Position numbers and translations under genes: made by a program
From: an uncultured Methylobacillus sp.
GTDB lineage: Bacteria; Pseudomonadota; Gammaproteobacteria; Burkholderiales; Methylophilaceae
DNA: 48,540 nt
Direction of reading: 5' to 3'
Assembly (NCBI GenBank): GCA_903824575.1
Contig: CAIJXJ010000052.1
Location: 1 to 48,540, forward strand
In this document: piece by piece, positions 1 through 8,679 of the stretch
How the letters are laid out: each line of letters starts with the position of its first letter
Numbering within the stretch: position 1 is the first letter of the stretch
The notes under the pieces: model-generated
Databases searched by the model: none
The model's input: the letters and a program-made list of their open reading frames with translations, nothing else
Told to the model about the DNA's origin: nothing

Positions 1-168
1 CCCCCCTATGTCATCTTCCACGACAGCACCTTGCTGGAAATTCTCAATCAACGTCCACAAACTCTGCTGGAAATGGGCAACATCAGCGGCATTGGGCAAG
101 CCAAGCTATTGAAATACGGGGACACTTTTCTAGAACTGCTGGAACACTTTGCGAATGGCGTCAACTGA
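1..168 (+). CDS. recQ: RecQ-type DNA helicase, C-terminal end (partial)
   Basis: The window opens inside this gene, in frame 1, and only the last 55 codons are visible. The translated end reads as an HRDC domain: a Leu-rich helix followed by [20 protein letters not shown], the helix-hairpin-helix-like core found at the C terminus of RecQ helicases. In RecQ the HRDC domain helps the 3'-5' helicase bind DNA during recombinational repair. The stop codon TGA shares its last base with the ATG of the next gene (TGATG), so the two are probably co-translated. RNase D also carries HRDC domains, but there they are not the extreme C terminus in this form. The missing helicase core means the identification rests on one domain. 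Confidence 0.75.
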   Translation, partial: PPYVIFHDSTLLEILNQRPQTLLEMGNISGIGQAKLLKYGDTFLELLEHFANGVN

Positions 169-614
169 TGCAGATCTGGGTTGACGCCGACGCCTGCCCG
201 GTCGTGATCAAGGAGATTCTGTTCCGCGCCGCACAGCGCGCCAAGATCATGACCACCCTGGTCGCCAACCAGTTGCTATGGGTGCCGGCCTCGCCATTCC
301 TGCGCGCCTTACAAGTGCCCTCCGGTTTCGATGTGGCAGACAGCCGCATCGTTCAAGAAGTGATGGCGGGCGACCTCGTCATCACCGCCGATATCCCGCT
401 GGCCGCACAGGTCATCGCCAAAGGCGCGCATGCAATCAACCCCCGTGGCGAGTTCTATTCCCGGGACAACATGGCAGAGCGCCTCAGCCTGCGCAATTTC
501 ATGGAAGAGCTGCGTGGCAGTGGCGTGGATATAGCCGGACCAGCTAGTTTTGGCCCTCGTGACCAACAGGCATTTGCAGCGCAACTGGATCGTTTTCTGG
601 CAAAAAACGCCTGA
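168..614 (+). CDS. yaiI: YaiI/YqxD family (UPF0178, DUF188) protein
   Basis: This is a full-length 148-residue member of the YaiI/YqxD family. The N terminus ([20 protein letters not shown]) carries the family's hallmark VDADACP motif. A second conserved block, [17 protein letters not shown], is followed by NPRGEFY. The family is predicted to have a PIN-like nuclease fold, with the early Asp residues as metal ligands, but its role has not been established. The start is fixed by the overlap with the recQ stop codon (TGATG). There is no clear Shine-Dalgarno sequence, so translation probably depends on coupling to the helicase gene. The family assignment is secure; the biochemical function is not. 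Confidence 0.9.
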   Translation: MQIWVDADACPVVIKEILFRAAQRAKIMTTLVANQLLWVPASPFLRALQVPSGFDVADSRIVQEVMAGDLVITADIPLAAQVIAKGAHAINPRGEFYSRDNMAERLSLRNFMEELRGSGVDIAGPASFGPRDQQAFAAQLDRFLAKNA

Positions 615-620
615 TCCAAA

Positions 621-1370
621 CTACTTCATGAAATGGCTTGCATAGCGCTTGGAAAGCCGCGCGATCGGCAACATGATCAGCAAGTCGGCGGTATTGAAAT
701 CAGGATCCCAAGAGGGTTCGCCGCAGACGTAGGCGCCCAGACGCATGTAGCCCTTGAGTAAGGGTGGTATGGCCGGCTCTTGATTCACGGCCAGAGCCTC
801 CAGCGGCAGCGGTGTGTGAGGGAATACGCGGTATTCGTTAGGCGCCAGATACTTTTCTGCCAGGCGGTTGTAAACGGCCACTGCGTTATGACCGCCATCT
901 GCCATGCCAATGCTGGCACAGCCAATCAAATGCTCATAACCGCGCGTCATCATGTACTTGGCAAGCCCCGCCCACAGCAAGGAGATAGTCGCCCCATTGC
1001 GATAATCGGGATGCACGCAGGAGCGTCCGACTTCAACCATTCCAGGTGCCAGATGCAGCAAGCGGGTCAAATCGAATTCGCCGGCGGAATAATAACCACC
1101 CGCCTCATACGCCATGTGCGGGTCCAGAATGCGGTAAGTACCGACCACCTGCCCGCCTTCCCTGTCGCGTACCAGCAAGTGCTCGCAAATGGCATCAAAA
1201 CCATCCATGTCGCGGCGACCATGACCGCTAAGGCGCGCTCCCATTTCCTCGGCGAACACCTGATAACGCAGTCGTTGCGCCTCAGCCACTTCATAGGGAC
1301 TGCGTGCCAGGCTGTAATATAAATTGGCACTTTGGGCCTGTTGTTCGAGGCCAGATAGTTCTTGCAGCAT
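621..1370 (-). CDS. OlsB-like GNAT N-acyltransferase (hemolysin-like COG3176 type)
   Basis: This 249-residue protein resembles the OlsB/hemolysin-like acyltransferases, which transfer a fatty acyl group from acyl-ACP to an amino acid such as ornithine, and their relatives that make N-acyl amino acids. Family signatures include the early block RYQVFAEEMGARLSG, then GTYRIL, and the core VEVGRSCVHPDYRNGATISL with the conserved Arg and His, followed by LIGCASI. There is no signal peptide; these enzymes act at the cytoplasmic face of the membrane. The ATG at 1370 is preceded by AAGGAGAG, a strong ribosome binding site. The gene lies about 140 nt downstream of the copper-chaperone-like gene on the same strand. 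The acyl acceptor cannot be read from sequence; no OlsA partner is visible in the window. Confidence 0.75.
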   Translation of the reverse strand: MLQELSGLEQQAQSANLYYSLARSPYEVAEAQRLRYQVFAEEMGARLSGHGRRDMDGFDAICEHLLVRDREGGQVVGTYRILDPHMAYEAGGYYSAGEFDLTRLLHLAPGMVEVGRSCVHPDYRNGATISLLWAGLAKYMMTRGYEHLIGCASIGMADGGHNAVAVYNRLAEKYLAPNEYRVFPHTPLPLEALAVNQEPAIPPLLKGYMRLGAYVCGEPSWDPDFNTADLLIMLPIARLSKRYASHFMK

Positions 1371-1472
1371 TGCCGCTCTCCTTGAATCCTTTTTGAGTGC
1401 GGCAATTTACCGGCCAGTTGTTACAAAACTGTTAAACAAAAATGAAGTTTCGGCGACAGGGAACAGGCTGTC

Positions 1473-1500
1473 GGGGCTCGGGGCTAGGGAATGGAGACTG
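1473..1500. repeat. Degenerate heptanucleotide tandem repeat
   Basis: Four consecutive 7-mers in the intergenic stretch read GGGGCTC, GGGGCTA, GGGAATG and GAGACTG. They share the frame G-G-G-A/G-C-T-A/G. A similar in-phase array lies at 23686-23706. It looks like a decayed 7-bp minisatellite. Confidence 0.45.
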
Positions 1501-1511
1501 GCACGCCCGAT

Positions 1512-1724
1512 TCAGCCGGCGACCCGATACCCGGAGGCATTAACCGCGTTGGAAAGTTGCGACAGCGTAAGCCGGTCGGAATCAAAGCTAACAACGGCTT
1601 GACCATTGGCATGCGAGACCTCGGCATCAATCACACCATCCAGCGCCAGCAAGGCCTGCTTGACGTTCTGAGAGCAACCGCCGCAGGCCATACCGGCAAT
1701 TTGCATCGTAATGGTTTCCATCAT
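1512..1724 (-). CDS. Heavy-metal-associated (HMA) domain protein, CopZ-like
   Basis: This is a single 70-residue HMA domain. The metal-binding loop GMACGGCSQNV supplies Cys14 and Cys17 (MxCxxC), the usual Cu(I)-binding pair of CopZ/Atx1-type chaperones. The rest (ALLALDGVIDAEVSHANGQA, then SDRLTLSQLSNAVNASGY) matches the beta-alpha-beta-beta-alpha-beta fold. I start it at the ATG at 1724, preceded by GGGAG; a second ATG follows immediately at 1721. Upstream in-frame codons are possible but unlikely, because they would add a basic tail overlapping lysS. It lies 31 nt downstream of lysS on the same strand. No copper ATPase is adjacent, so its delivery partner is unknown, and other soft metals remain possible. 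Confidence 0.85.
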   Translation of the reverse strand: MMETITMQIAGMACGGCSQNVKQALLALDGVIDAEVSHANGQAVVSFDSDRLTLSQLSNAVNASGYRVAG

Positions 1725-1755
1725 TAATCTCCCTTGTCGCGCCCTCAACCTGCGA

Positions 1756-3261
1756 TCAGGCTTCCGGCCGCATCTGCGGGAATAGGATGACATCTCGAAT
1801 GCTGGGACTGTCGGTCAGCAGCATCACCAGACGGTCGATGCCGATGCCGCAACCGCCGGTCGGTGGCATGCCGTATTCCAGCGCACGAATATAATCCGCA
1901 TCGTAATACATGGCCTCGTCGTCACCAGCTTCCTTGGCCTCCACCTGCTGCCGGAAACGGTCGGCCTGGACTTCAGGATCATTCAATTCCGAGAATCCAT
2001 TGGCGATCTCGCGTCCGGTCATGAACAGCTCGAAGCGTTCGGTCAATCCCGGCTGGGTATCGGACGCACGGGCAAGCGGTGATACCTCAACCGGATAGTC
2101 GATGATGTAGGTCGGCTCCCATAACTGGGCTTCGGCGGTCTCCTCAAACAAGGCCAGTTGCAGCGCGCCCAGACCCAGGTGCGGCAGCGCATCGACGCCG
2201 AATTTTTTCAGCGCCGACCGCAAAAATTCCGCGTCTTCCAGCTGCACCGTCGAGTATTGCGGCGCGTGTTTCTGAATGGCACCGACGATGGTCAGACGCG
2301 CAAAAGGCTTGGCCAGATCTACCTCACGCCCCTGATAGATGACGGTGGCGGTGCCCTGCGCTGCAATTGCCGCAGCGCGGATACAGTTTTCAGTGAAGTC
2401 CATCAACCACTTGTAATCGGTGTAAGCCGCATAGAATTCCATCATGGTGAATTCCGGATTATGCCGCACCGACAGGCCTTCATTGCGGAAGTTTCGATTG
2501 ATCTCAAACACGCGCTCGAAACCGCCGACAATCAGGCGCTTTAAGAACAGCTCGGGCGCAATGCGCAGGAACATCTGCATGTCCAGCGCGTTATGGTGCG
2601 TCTTGAACGGCTTGGCTGCGGCCCCCCCGGGAATCGGGTGCAGCATCGGCGTTTCGACTTCAAGAAAATCATGCCCCAGCATGAAGTGGCGAATGGCCGC
2701 CACGATCTTGCTGCGGGTGATGAAAGTCTTGCGGGTGTCGTCATTCATGATCAGATCGACATAGCGCTGACGATACTTGGTTTCCTGGTCAGACAGGCCG
2801 TGAAATTTTTCCGGTAGCGGACGCAGCGACTTGGTCAACAAGCGCAGCTGATCGACCTTGACCGACAGTTCTCCGGTCTTGGTTTTGAACAGCACGCCCT
2901 CGGCGGCAACAATGTCCCCCATGTCCCACTTCTTGAAGGCGTCATAGATCTCCTCGCCGATGGCTTCCTTCGAGATGAATAGCTGAATGCGGCTGGAACT
3001 GTCTTGCAGCGTAGCAAAGCTGGCCTTACCCATCACGCGCTTCAACATCATGCGCCCGGCCACCGCCACGCGGACGCCCTGCGGCTCCAGGTCCTCGGCC
3101 AATTTCTCGCCGTGCTCGGCATGCAGATCGCCGGCCAGATGGGTGCGGATAAAATCATTGGGGAAAGCGATGCCGTTATCGCGCAATGACTGTAGCTTGG
3201 TACGGCGTTCGATGATGATGTGGCTTTCGTCCTGAGAGATTTGTTGATTCTGTTCAGTCAT
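1756..3261 (-). CDS. lysS: Lysyl-tRNA synthetase, class II
   Basis: LysS charges tRNA-Lys with lysine in the cytoplasm. The 501-residue length is normal. An N-terminal OB-fold tRNA-binding domain (about 60-145) precedes the class II catalytic core. Motif 1 lies around [14 protein letters not shown], motif 2 is [20 protein letters not shown], and motif 3 is [17 protein letters not shown] near the C terminus. The start ATG overlaps the vapC stop codon by 4 nt (ATGA), so lysS translation is probably coupled to the toxin gene. In many bacteria prfB and lysS are direct neighbours; here the toxin-antitoxin pair separates them. The HMA-domain gene follows on the same strand. Confidence 0.97.
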   Translation of the reverse strand: MTEQNQQISQDESHIIIERRTKLQSLRDNGIAFPNDFIRTHLAGDLHAEHGEKLAEDLEPQGVRVAVAGRMMLKRVMGKASFATLQDSSSRIQLFISKEAIGEEIYDAFKKWDMGDIVAAEGVLFKTKTGELSVKVDQLRLLTKSLRPLPEKFHGLSDQETKYRQRYVDLIMNDDTRKTFITRSKIVAAIRHFMLGHDFLEVETPMLHPIPGGAAAKPFKTHHNALDMQMFLRIAPELFLKRLIVGGFERVFEINRNFRNEGLSVRHNPEFTMMEFYAAYTDYKWLMDFTENCIRAAAIAAQGTATVIYQGREVDLAKPFARLTIVGAIQKHAPQYSTVQLEDAEFLRSALKKFGVDALPHLGLGALQLALFEETAEAQLWEPTYIIDYPVEVSPLARASDTQPGLTERFELFMTGREIANGFSELNDPEVQADRFRQQVEAKEAGDDEAMYYDADYIRALEYGMPPTGGCGIGIDRLVMLLTDSPSIRDVILFPQMRPEA

Positions 3262-3716
3262 GGTGTATTTTCTGCAATAAAGGAATAAACAGTAAAGCCC
3301 AACTGGCGTGCAGCTTCGGCCTGGTTCTTGTCGGCGGTCACGAAACCGGGCGTTTTGCGCTCCAGTGCGATGGCCAAATGAATGGCATCCAAGCTTCTCA
3401 GGCTGACAGTGGCACGAAGTTGCTCCAGCAAATCAAATGCCCTGCTAATTTGAGTATCTGCGACTTGAGACAACTCCAACGTACCGTCCTGTATGTCCAG
3501 TCGGATCGCCTGTAAAACTTGGGTTTCCAGCAACTCAGTTATTTGCCCGGCACGGCATCGACGTGCCAGCGCACACCTTGCCTCAAGCATGGACAGGCGA
3601 CTAATGCCCAAGGGAGCATGCCGATCAACGAAGGCGTTCACCTCTGCCGTATGGGGCTCCAGAACATAACGCTTGAGCAATGCGCTGGTGTCGATATAGA
3701 TTGCCTTGCCGGCCAT
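3258..3716 (-). CDS. vapC: PIN-domain toxin, VapC family
   Basis: This 152-residue PIN-domain protein is the likely toxin, an RNase, of a VapBC-type module. The four acidic positions of the PIN active site are present: Asp9 in [12 protein letters not shown], Glu45 in [13 protein letters not shown], Asp110 in [14 protein letters not shown] and Asp129 in FVTADKNQ. The active site therefore looks intact. The ATG at 3716 shares one base with the antitoxin stop (TGATG). Its own stop overlaps the lysS start by 4 nt. Known VapC toxins cleave tRNA or the sarcin-ricin loop; the target here cannot be predicted. An alternative upstream TTG start would add two residues. Confidence 0.88.
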   Translation of the reverse strand: MAGKAIYIDTSALLKRYVLEPHTAEVNAFVDRHAPLGISRLSMLEARCALARRCRAGQITELLETQVLQAIRLDIQDGTLELSQVADTQISRAFDLLEQLRATVSLRSLDAIHLAIALERKTPGFVTADKNQAEAARQLGFTVYSFIAENTP

Positions 3717-3946
3717 CAGCAACGATCTTCTCGATCCATGCCAACGATCACCTCGCTAGGCACCGCCTGCATCATTTGTCCGGCAAGAAAATCAGCCATC
3801 GAGCGCACTCTGGGCTTGGAGTTAACAGGTAGCAATCGCGCCACCGGCTTGCCATGCCGCGTCACCAGCACCTCATCGGCATCGGCAAACAACGCCTCGG
3901 GGTGGCTCAAGCCTTCACGAGCCTCGCGAATGGTCAACGTCTTCAT
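3716..3946 (-). CDS. vapB: Phd/YefM-like antitoxin of the VapC pair
   Basis: This small 76-residue protein has the N-terminal layout of Phd/YefM-type antitoxins: MKTLTIREAREGLSHPEALF, then DEVLVTRHGKPVARLLPV, which forms the DNA-binding fold. A shorter C-terminal tail would wrap the toxin. The ATG at 3946 follows an AAGGA ribosome binding site at good spacing. A longer reading from 3991 would add an unconserved stretch and lacks such a site. The gene ends in a TGATG overlap with vapC, the usual antitoxin-first order. Such antitoxins commonly repress their own promoter, which would lie in the 80 nt between this gene and prfB. The symbol reflects the pairing with VapC rather than a strict VapB (AbrB-fold) family match. 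Confidence 0.8.
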   Translation of the reverse strand: MKTLTIREAREGLSHPEALFADADEVLVTRHGKPVARLLPVNSKPRVRSMADFLAGQMMQAVPSEVIVGMDREDRC

Positions 3947-4027
3947 AGCGGCAATCCTTAACGAGTCACAAGCCGGCTCATTGTGACACAATTTAAATTA
4001 TGTGTCACATGATGCGCTTCTAGGAAA

Positions 4028-5132
4028 TTAAACGCCTTGCTTCAAACTCTCGGAAATGAATGGATCGAGATCGCCGTCCAGCACCCCTTGCGTATTGCCG
4101 ATCTCGACCAGGGTGCGCAGATCCTTGATGCGTGACTGATCGAGCACGTAGGAGCGGATCTGGTGACCCCAGCCGATGTCAGTCTTGGAGTCTTCCAGCG
4201 CCTGCTTTTCCTCGTTGCGCTTGCGCAGCTCCAACGCGTACAGCTGGGCTTTAAGCATATTCATCGCCTCGTCCTTGTTGCGGTGCTGGGAGCGGTCATT
4301 CTGGCACTGCACCACGGTATTGGTCGGAATATGGGTGATGCGCACGGCAGAGTCGGTCTTGTTGATATGCTGGCCCCCGGCACCAGAGGCGCGATAAGTA
4401 TCGATACGCAGGTCAGCCGGATTGATGTCAATCTCGATTGAATCATCAACCTCCGGATAGACAAACACACTGGCGAAACTGGTATGACGGCGGTTGCCTG
4501 AATCGAACGGGGATTTGCGCACCAGACGATGCACGCCGATCTCAGTGCGCAAGGTGCCGAATGCGTAATCGCCGATAACCTTGAGGCTGGCGCTCTTGAG
4601 ACCCGCCACTTCTCCCTCGGACTCTTCCAGCACCTCGACCTGAAAGCCTTTGCGTTCGCAATATTTGAGGTACATGCGCAGCAGCATGGAAGCCCAGTCT
4701 TGCGCCTCGGTGCCACCGGAACCGGCCTGGATGTCGATGAAGCAGTTGTTGGGGTCCATCGGATTGTTGAACATGCGACGAAACTCGAGTTCCGCCACAC
4801 GCACCTCGAATGCCTCGGCGTCAAGCTGCACACTGAGCAGTGTGTCGTCATCGTTCTCGTCCCGTGCCATCTCGAACAATTCAACACTGTCCTTGAGACC
4901 GCTGGCAACGTCCGTCAGGGTGTTAACGACAGCTTCCAGTGAGCGACGCTCACGACCCAGATCCTGCGAGCGCTTGTTGTCGTTCCAGATAGCCGGGTCT
5001 TCTAACAGGCCGTTGACCTCTTCCAGGCGATGCCGTTTGTTATCGAAGTCAAAGATACCCCCTGAGCGCATTGCTCCGCTCGGCGAGGTCAGCCAGTCGA
5101 TTGGCAATGAGATTAAGCTGTTCTGCTTCCAT
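4028..5132 (-). CDS. prfB: Peptide chain release factor 2 (programmed +1 frameshift)
   Basis: RF2 ends translation at UGA and UAA codons. The downstream frame carries the codon-recognition tripeptide SPF (in VRKSPFDSG) and the catalytic GGQ ([13 protein letters not shown]). The gene starts at ATG 5132 ([20 protein letters not shown]) and reads 26 further codons to an in-frame TGA at 5051-5049. A +1 shift there continues into the long frame, giving 367 residues, close to the 365 of E. coli RF2. Annotating only the downstream frame back to 5170 would give a false N terminus. Expression is expected to be self-regulated: low RF2 slows termination at the TGA and favours the shift. The vapBC and lysS genes follow on the same strand. 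Confidence 0.96.
5049..5063 (-). promoter_or_regulatory. prfB programmed +1 frameshift site
   Basis: On the minus strand the site reads AGGGGGTATCTTTGA. The AGGGGG acts as an internal Shine-Dalgarno sequence 3 nt before the slippery CTT, and TGA is the in-frame stop that RF2 itself reads. This layout is the classical autoregulatory signal of bacterial prfB. After CTT the ribosome skips the T and reads GAC TTC GAT. Confidence 0.96.
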
Positions 5133-5190
5133 GAGGGTCTATGCGCTGAAAAGGCGCAATTATACCGCAAACCACCCCGTTTCCGGCACC

Positions 5191-6450
5191 CTACAATAGC
5201 AGCAAAGCCCCCGCCAAGCCGGCTGCAACCGCAATCACACCGGGCAGGCAGCGCAGTGCCAGGGCGCGGCCACCGACGGTTGCCGCCAGGCCGAATTTGA
5301 AGGCGAGATTGGACAGATAGGCGATAGTTATCGCCGTCACCGCCTGGTGTTGGCCCAACTTGCCCAGTTCGAACAGTCGCAAGCTGGACAGTGAAATGGC
5401 ATCGACATCGGTCAGACCGGAAACCACCGCCAATACATACAAGCCCCCGCTACCGGCAAAATCCGACAGCCAGGCGGCGCACAGCAACACCAGCGCGTAC
5501 ATCAGGCCAAAACCCAAAGCTGTCTTGATCTCGGTAGGGTTAGTCAATTGCGGCATCGGCATTTCGCCATCGCGGCTGATGGAACGCCACAACCAGAACG
5601 TGACCAAAGCACCCAGCACAAAGCCGCAAAGCAAGACAGGCAGCACATGCGGCAGGATACGCGGCGACACCACGCTGCTAACCACTGCAAGACGCACCAG
5701 CACCACCAGATTGGCGATCAGAATCACCACCACCGCCAACCGTCCCATAGCCTCACCGTTCCTGCTGTGGCGGGCGTAGACCAGGGTAGTCGCCGTACTC
5801 GACACCAGCCCGCCGAGAAAACCCAGCAAAGGCGCGCCGTAACGCTGACCGACCAGACGCAGGGAGACATAGCCGGCCAGGCTCACCCCCGAGATCAGCA
5901 CCACCATCAGCCAGGTCTGGTAAGGATTGAACGCCGAGTACCAGCCGTAGTCTCGGTTGGGCAGGATGGGCAGCACGATAAAAGTAAGTACGGCGAATTG
6001 CAGCATGGATGCCACGTCGGCCCGCGTCAGATTGCGGCTGATGTTCTGCAACTCCGGTTTGAAATGCAGCAACACCGTGGTCGTGATGGCCAGCATGATG
6101 GCGAGCGTACTGTAGCCATACCAAACCACGGCACCAAGACAAAAACACAGCATCAGCGCCGCCTGCGTCGTGGTACCCGGGTCGGCCTCATCATCGTCAC
6201 CGACATAGGCGGATATGATGATGGCAGACACTCCGATCAGGCCCGCCACCAGAATCCACGGTGAACCCATGCGCGAGGCCAGCATCGCGAGCAACGTCCC
6301 CAGCAACGCAATCAAGGCGAAGGTACGCAGGCCAGCGCGAGCTGCAGGGCTGCGTTCGCGCTCCATCCCGATAAGGAGGCCCAGCGCCAGGCTGGTGGCA
6401 AACACCGGAAGGTAGGCCAGGCCGTCCACCTGCAGCAGCAACTGTTCCAT
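5191..6450 (-). CDS. MgtC/SapB and DUF4010-type integral membrane protein
   Basis: This 419-residue polytopic membrane protein begins with an MgtC/SapB-like block. The conserved stretch [20 protein letters not shown] is followed by a run of helices and by an acidic loop ([12 protein letters not shown]). The second half resembles DUF4010: [14 protein letters not shown] and [14 protein letters not shown] are conserved-looking polar segments between helices. I count about twelve hydrophobic segments. MgtC-domain proteins are linked to Mg2+ homeostasis or membrane-potential stress, and the role of this fused family is not established. The ATG at 6450 follows GGGGAG. An ATG at 6486 would add 12 residues and also has an AGGA-like site. 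It diverges from the pst operon. Confidence 0.75.
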   Translation of the reverse strand: MEQLLLQVDGLAYLPVFATSLALGLLIGMERERSPAARAGLRTFALIALLGTLLAMLASRMGSPWILVAGLIGVSAIIISAYVGDDDEADPGTTTQAALMLCFCLGAVVWYGYSTLAIMLAITTTVLLHFKPELQNISRNLTRADVASMLQFAVLTFIVLPILPNRDYGWYSAFNPYQTWLMVVLISGVSLAGYVSLRLVGQRYGAPLLGFLGGLVSSTATTLVYARHSRNGEAMGRLAVVVILIANLVVLVRLAVVSSVVSPRILPHVLPVLLCGFVLGALVTFWLWRSISRDGEMPMPQLTNPTEIKTALGFGLMYALVLLCAAWLSDFAGSGGLYVLAVVSGLTDVDAISLSSLRLFELGKLGQHQAVTAITIAYLSNLAFKFGLAATVGGRALALRCLPGVIAVAAGLAGALLLL

Positions 6451-6535
6451 GATTTTCTCCCCACCAGCGCTAATCTCAACGATCATGTTAACTTTTCCTG
6501 CCGCAATGACAAGCCCGTTACAAGTATTCCGAGTG

Positions 6536-6569
6536 TTTTCATAAAAATGTCATAATTACGGAATAGCAT
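6536..6569 (+). promoter_or_regulatory. Pho box and -10 region of the pst operon
   Basis: The 18-mer TTTTCATAAAAATGTCAT (6536-6553) matches the consensus PhoB box CTGTCATAAAACTGTCAT at 15 of 18 positions, with two 7-bp half sites 11 bp apart. About 11 bp downstream, TAGCAT (6564-6569) can serve as the -10 element, the normal PhoB-activated layout. pstS starts 37 bp further on. This predicts induction by phosphate starvation. Confidence 0.82.
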
Positions 6570-6605
6570 TGCGGGGTTAGAAAACCTTAAATCTGGAGAA
6601 AATTG

Positions 6606-7646
6606 ATGCGAAATATCACCCGTACAATGACTGGCGCCGTCGCCGGTCTGCTGTTTGCAGTATCAGCACAGGCCGTCGACATCACCGGCGCCGGCGCGAC
6701 CTTCCCCTACCCGATCTATGCTAAATGGGCCGAGGCCTATAACGCCAAGAGCGGTGTCAAGATGAACTATCAGTCCATCGGTTCTGGTGGCGGCATCAAA
6801 CAGATCCAGAACAAGACCGTCAATTTTGGCGCATCCGACAAGCCACTGACTGCAGCTGAACTCGACAAGGACGGCCTGATGCAGTTCCCTACCGTGGTTG
6901 GCGGCGTGGTCCCTGTCTACAACATCGAAGGCTTGCCTTCCGGTAAATTACGTCTGAATGGCGAAGTGCTGGCCAACATCTTCCTGAAGAAGGTCACCAA
7001 GTGGGATGATGCCGCCATCAAGGCCATCAACCCGGGCGTAGCGCTACCCTCCGCTGCCATTACCGTCGTTCATCGCTCGGACGGTTCCGGCACCACCTTT
7101 AACTTTGCCAATTACCTGACCAAGGTCAGCGAAGAATGGAAATCCAAGGTTGGCGCCGATACCTCGGTATCCTGGCCAGCCGGTGTAGGCGGCAAGGGTA
7201 ACGAAGGTGTGGCTTCCTATGTGCAGCGCATCAAGGGCTCCATCGGCTATGTTGAATATGCCTATGCCAAGCAGAACGGCATGTCAGTTGCCACCATGCA
7301 GAACAAGGAAGGCGAATTCGTGAAGCCTGGCTACGACAGCTTCCGCGCAGCTGCCAAGTATGCCGAATGGGAAAAAGCCCCTGGCTTCTACGAAATCATC
7401 ACCAATGAGCCTGGCAAAGAATCCTGGCCTATCGCCGCCGCCACCTTCATCCTGATGCATAAGTCGCAGGACAACCCGGCTGCAGCCCATGAAGTTCTCA
7501 ATTTCTTCAATTTTGGCTACACTGAGGGCGACAAGATGGCGGAACAACTCGACTACGTGCCGTTGCCGGACAACGTGGTCAAGCTGATCCAGACTCACTG
7601 GAGCAACAATGTCAAGGCCAAGGACGGCGCTGCCATCTGGAAGTAA
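6606..7646 (+). CDS. pstS: Phosphate ABC transporter, periplasmic phosphate-binding protein
   Basis: PstS captures phosphate in the periplasm and delivers it to PstCA. The 346-residue protein has a Sec signal peptide (hydrophobic stretch ending VSAQA-VD, about residue 23). The mature part carries family motifs: ITGAGATFPYPIYAKWAEAY at the start, GSGGGIKQI, NFGASDKPL, and VHRSDGSGTTFNFANYL, which contacts phosphate. The ATG at 6606 is preceded by GGAG; a TTG codon directly before it is not needed as a start. It is the first gene of a pst operon behind a Pho box. A strong hairpin follows, which may keep pstS mRNA more abundant than the distal genes. Confidence 0.97.
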   Translation: MRNITRTMTGAVAGLLFAVSAQAVDITGAGATFPYPIYAKWAEAYNAKSGVKMNYQSIGSGGGIKQIQNKTVNFGASDKPLTAAELDKDGLMQFPTVVGGVVPVYNIEGLPSGKLRLNGEVLANIFLKKVTKWDDAAIKAINPGVALPSAAITVVHRSDGSGTTFNFANYLTKVSEEWKSKVGADTSVSWPAGVGGKGNEGVASYVQRIKGSIGYVEYAYAKQNGMSVATMQNKEGEFVKPGYDSFRAAAKYAEWEKAPGFYEIITNEPGKESWPIAAATFILMHKSQDNPAAAHEVLNFFNFGYTEGDKMAEQLDYVPLPDNVVKLIQTHWSNNVKAKDGAAIWK

Positions 7647-7682
7647 ATTAAACAGGCCCCAACCGGCCTACCCATGAAGACA

Positions 7683-7708
7683 TCGGGGGAGGGCAACTCC
7701 TCTCCCGA
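7683..7708 (+). other. Intercistronic hairpin between pstS and pstC
   Basis: TCGGGGGAGG (7683-7692) pairs with CCTCTCCCGA (7699-7708) across the loop GCAACT. This makes a 10-bp stem with one G-U pair. No T tract follows, so it is unlikely to be a full intrinsic terminator. It more likely protects the pstS transcript end or gives partial termination, as intercistronic hairpins do after binding-protein genes. Confidence 0.6.
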
Positions 7709-7725
7709 ACCCTATCAGGCAGATC

Positions 7726-8679
7726 ATGAGCGAACCAACGACACACAGCACGCACGCAATTCTGGACACCCTGTTCCATAACACCACCCGGCTATTCGCC
7801 TTTCTGGTGTTTGCCCTGTTGCTCGGCATCATGCTCACCCTGACTGTCGCCAGTTTGCCGGCATTGTCCAAGTTCGGCTTTCATTTTTTCACCTCGGACA
7901 CCTGGAACCCGGTGACCGTCGAATTCGGCGCACTGGTCCCCATCTTCGGCACCATCTCGACCGCGTTAATCGCCATGTTTATCGGCGTACCGGTCAGCTT
8001 CGGCATCGCCCTGTTCATTACCGAACTCTGCCCGGCCTGGCTCAAACGCCCGCTTGGCATCGCCATCGAACTGTTGGCAGGCATCCCCAGCATCATCTAC
8101 GGCATGTGGGGCCTGTTCGTGTTCGCCCCCTGGTTCGCCGACAACCTGGAACCTTGGATCAACGACCACATGGGCACGCTGCCGATGGTTGGCGGACTGT
8201 TCCAGGGACCACCCATGGGCATCGGCATGCTCACCGCCGGCTTCATCCTGGCCATCATGGTCATCCCCTTCATTGCCTCGGTGATGCGCGACGTGTTTGA
8301 AATCGTGCCGTCCCTGCTCAAGGAATCCGCCTACGGGCTGGGCTCGACCACCTGGGAAGTGGTCTGGAACGTCGTCCTGCCCTACACCAAGGTCGGCGTG
8401 GTCGGCGGCATCATGCTGGGCCTCGGTCGCGCGCTGGGCGAAACCATGGCGGTGACCTTCGTCATCGGCAACGCGCACGACCTGTCGATGTCGCTGCTGA
8501 TGCCAGGCAACACCATATCATCCGCGCTCGCCAACGAATTCACCGAAGCGGTGGGCGACGTCTACACCTCGTCACTCATCACGCTGGGCATGCTGCTGTT
8601 CGTCATCACCTTCATCGTGCTGGCGCTGGCCAAGCTGCTCCTGATTCAACTCGCGACCAAGGAAGGGAAAGTGTCATGA
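7726..8679 (+). CDS. pstC: Phosphate ABC transporter permease
   Basis: PstC is one of the two inner-membrane permeases of the PstSCAB phosphate importer. The 317-residue protein has six clear hydrophobic segments after a cytoplasmic N terminus. The substrate-channel and coupling region shows the conserved [20 protein letters not shown] block and the EAA-type loop [20 protein letters not shown] that contacts Pst[17 protein letters not shown] follows, as expected for PstC. The start ATG has AGG upstream. The stop overlaps the pstA start by 4 nt (ATGA), so the two permease subunits are translationally coupled. Confidence 0.96.
   Translation: MSEPTTHSTHAILDTLFHNTTRLFAFLVFALLLGIMLTLTVASLPALSKFGFHFFTSDTWNPVTVEFGALVPIFGTISTALIAMFIGVPVSFGIALFITELCPAWLKRPLGIAIELLAGIPSIIYGMWGLFVFAPWFADNLEPWINDHMGTLPMVGGLFQGPPMGIGMLTAGFILAIMVIPFIASVMRDVFEIVPSLLKESAYGLGSTTWEVVWNVVLPYTKVGVVGGIMLGLGRALGETMAVTFVIGNAHDLSMSLLMPGNTISSALANEFTEAVGDVYTSSLITLGMLLFVITFIVLALAKLLLIQLATKEGKVS

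Noticed and set aside
5548-6264. A 238-codon plus-strand frame opposite the MgtC-like gene
   Set aside because: His/Gln/Arg-rich composition typical of a shadow frame, with no ribosome binding site; the minus-strand frame encodes a coherent membrane protein.
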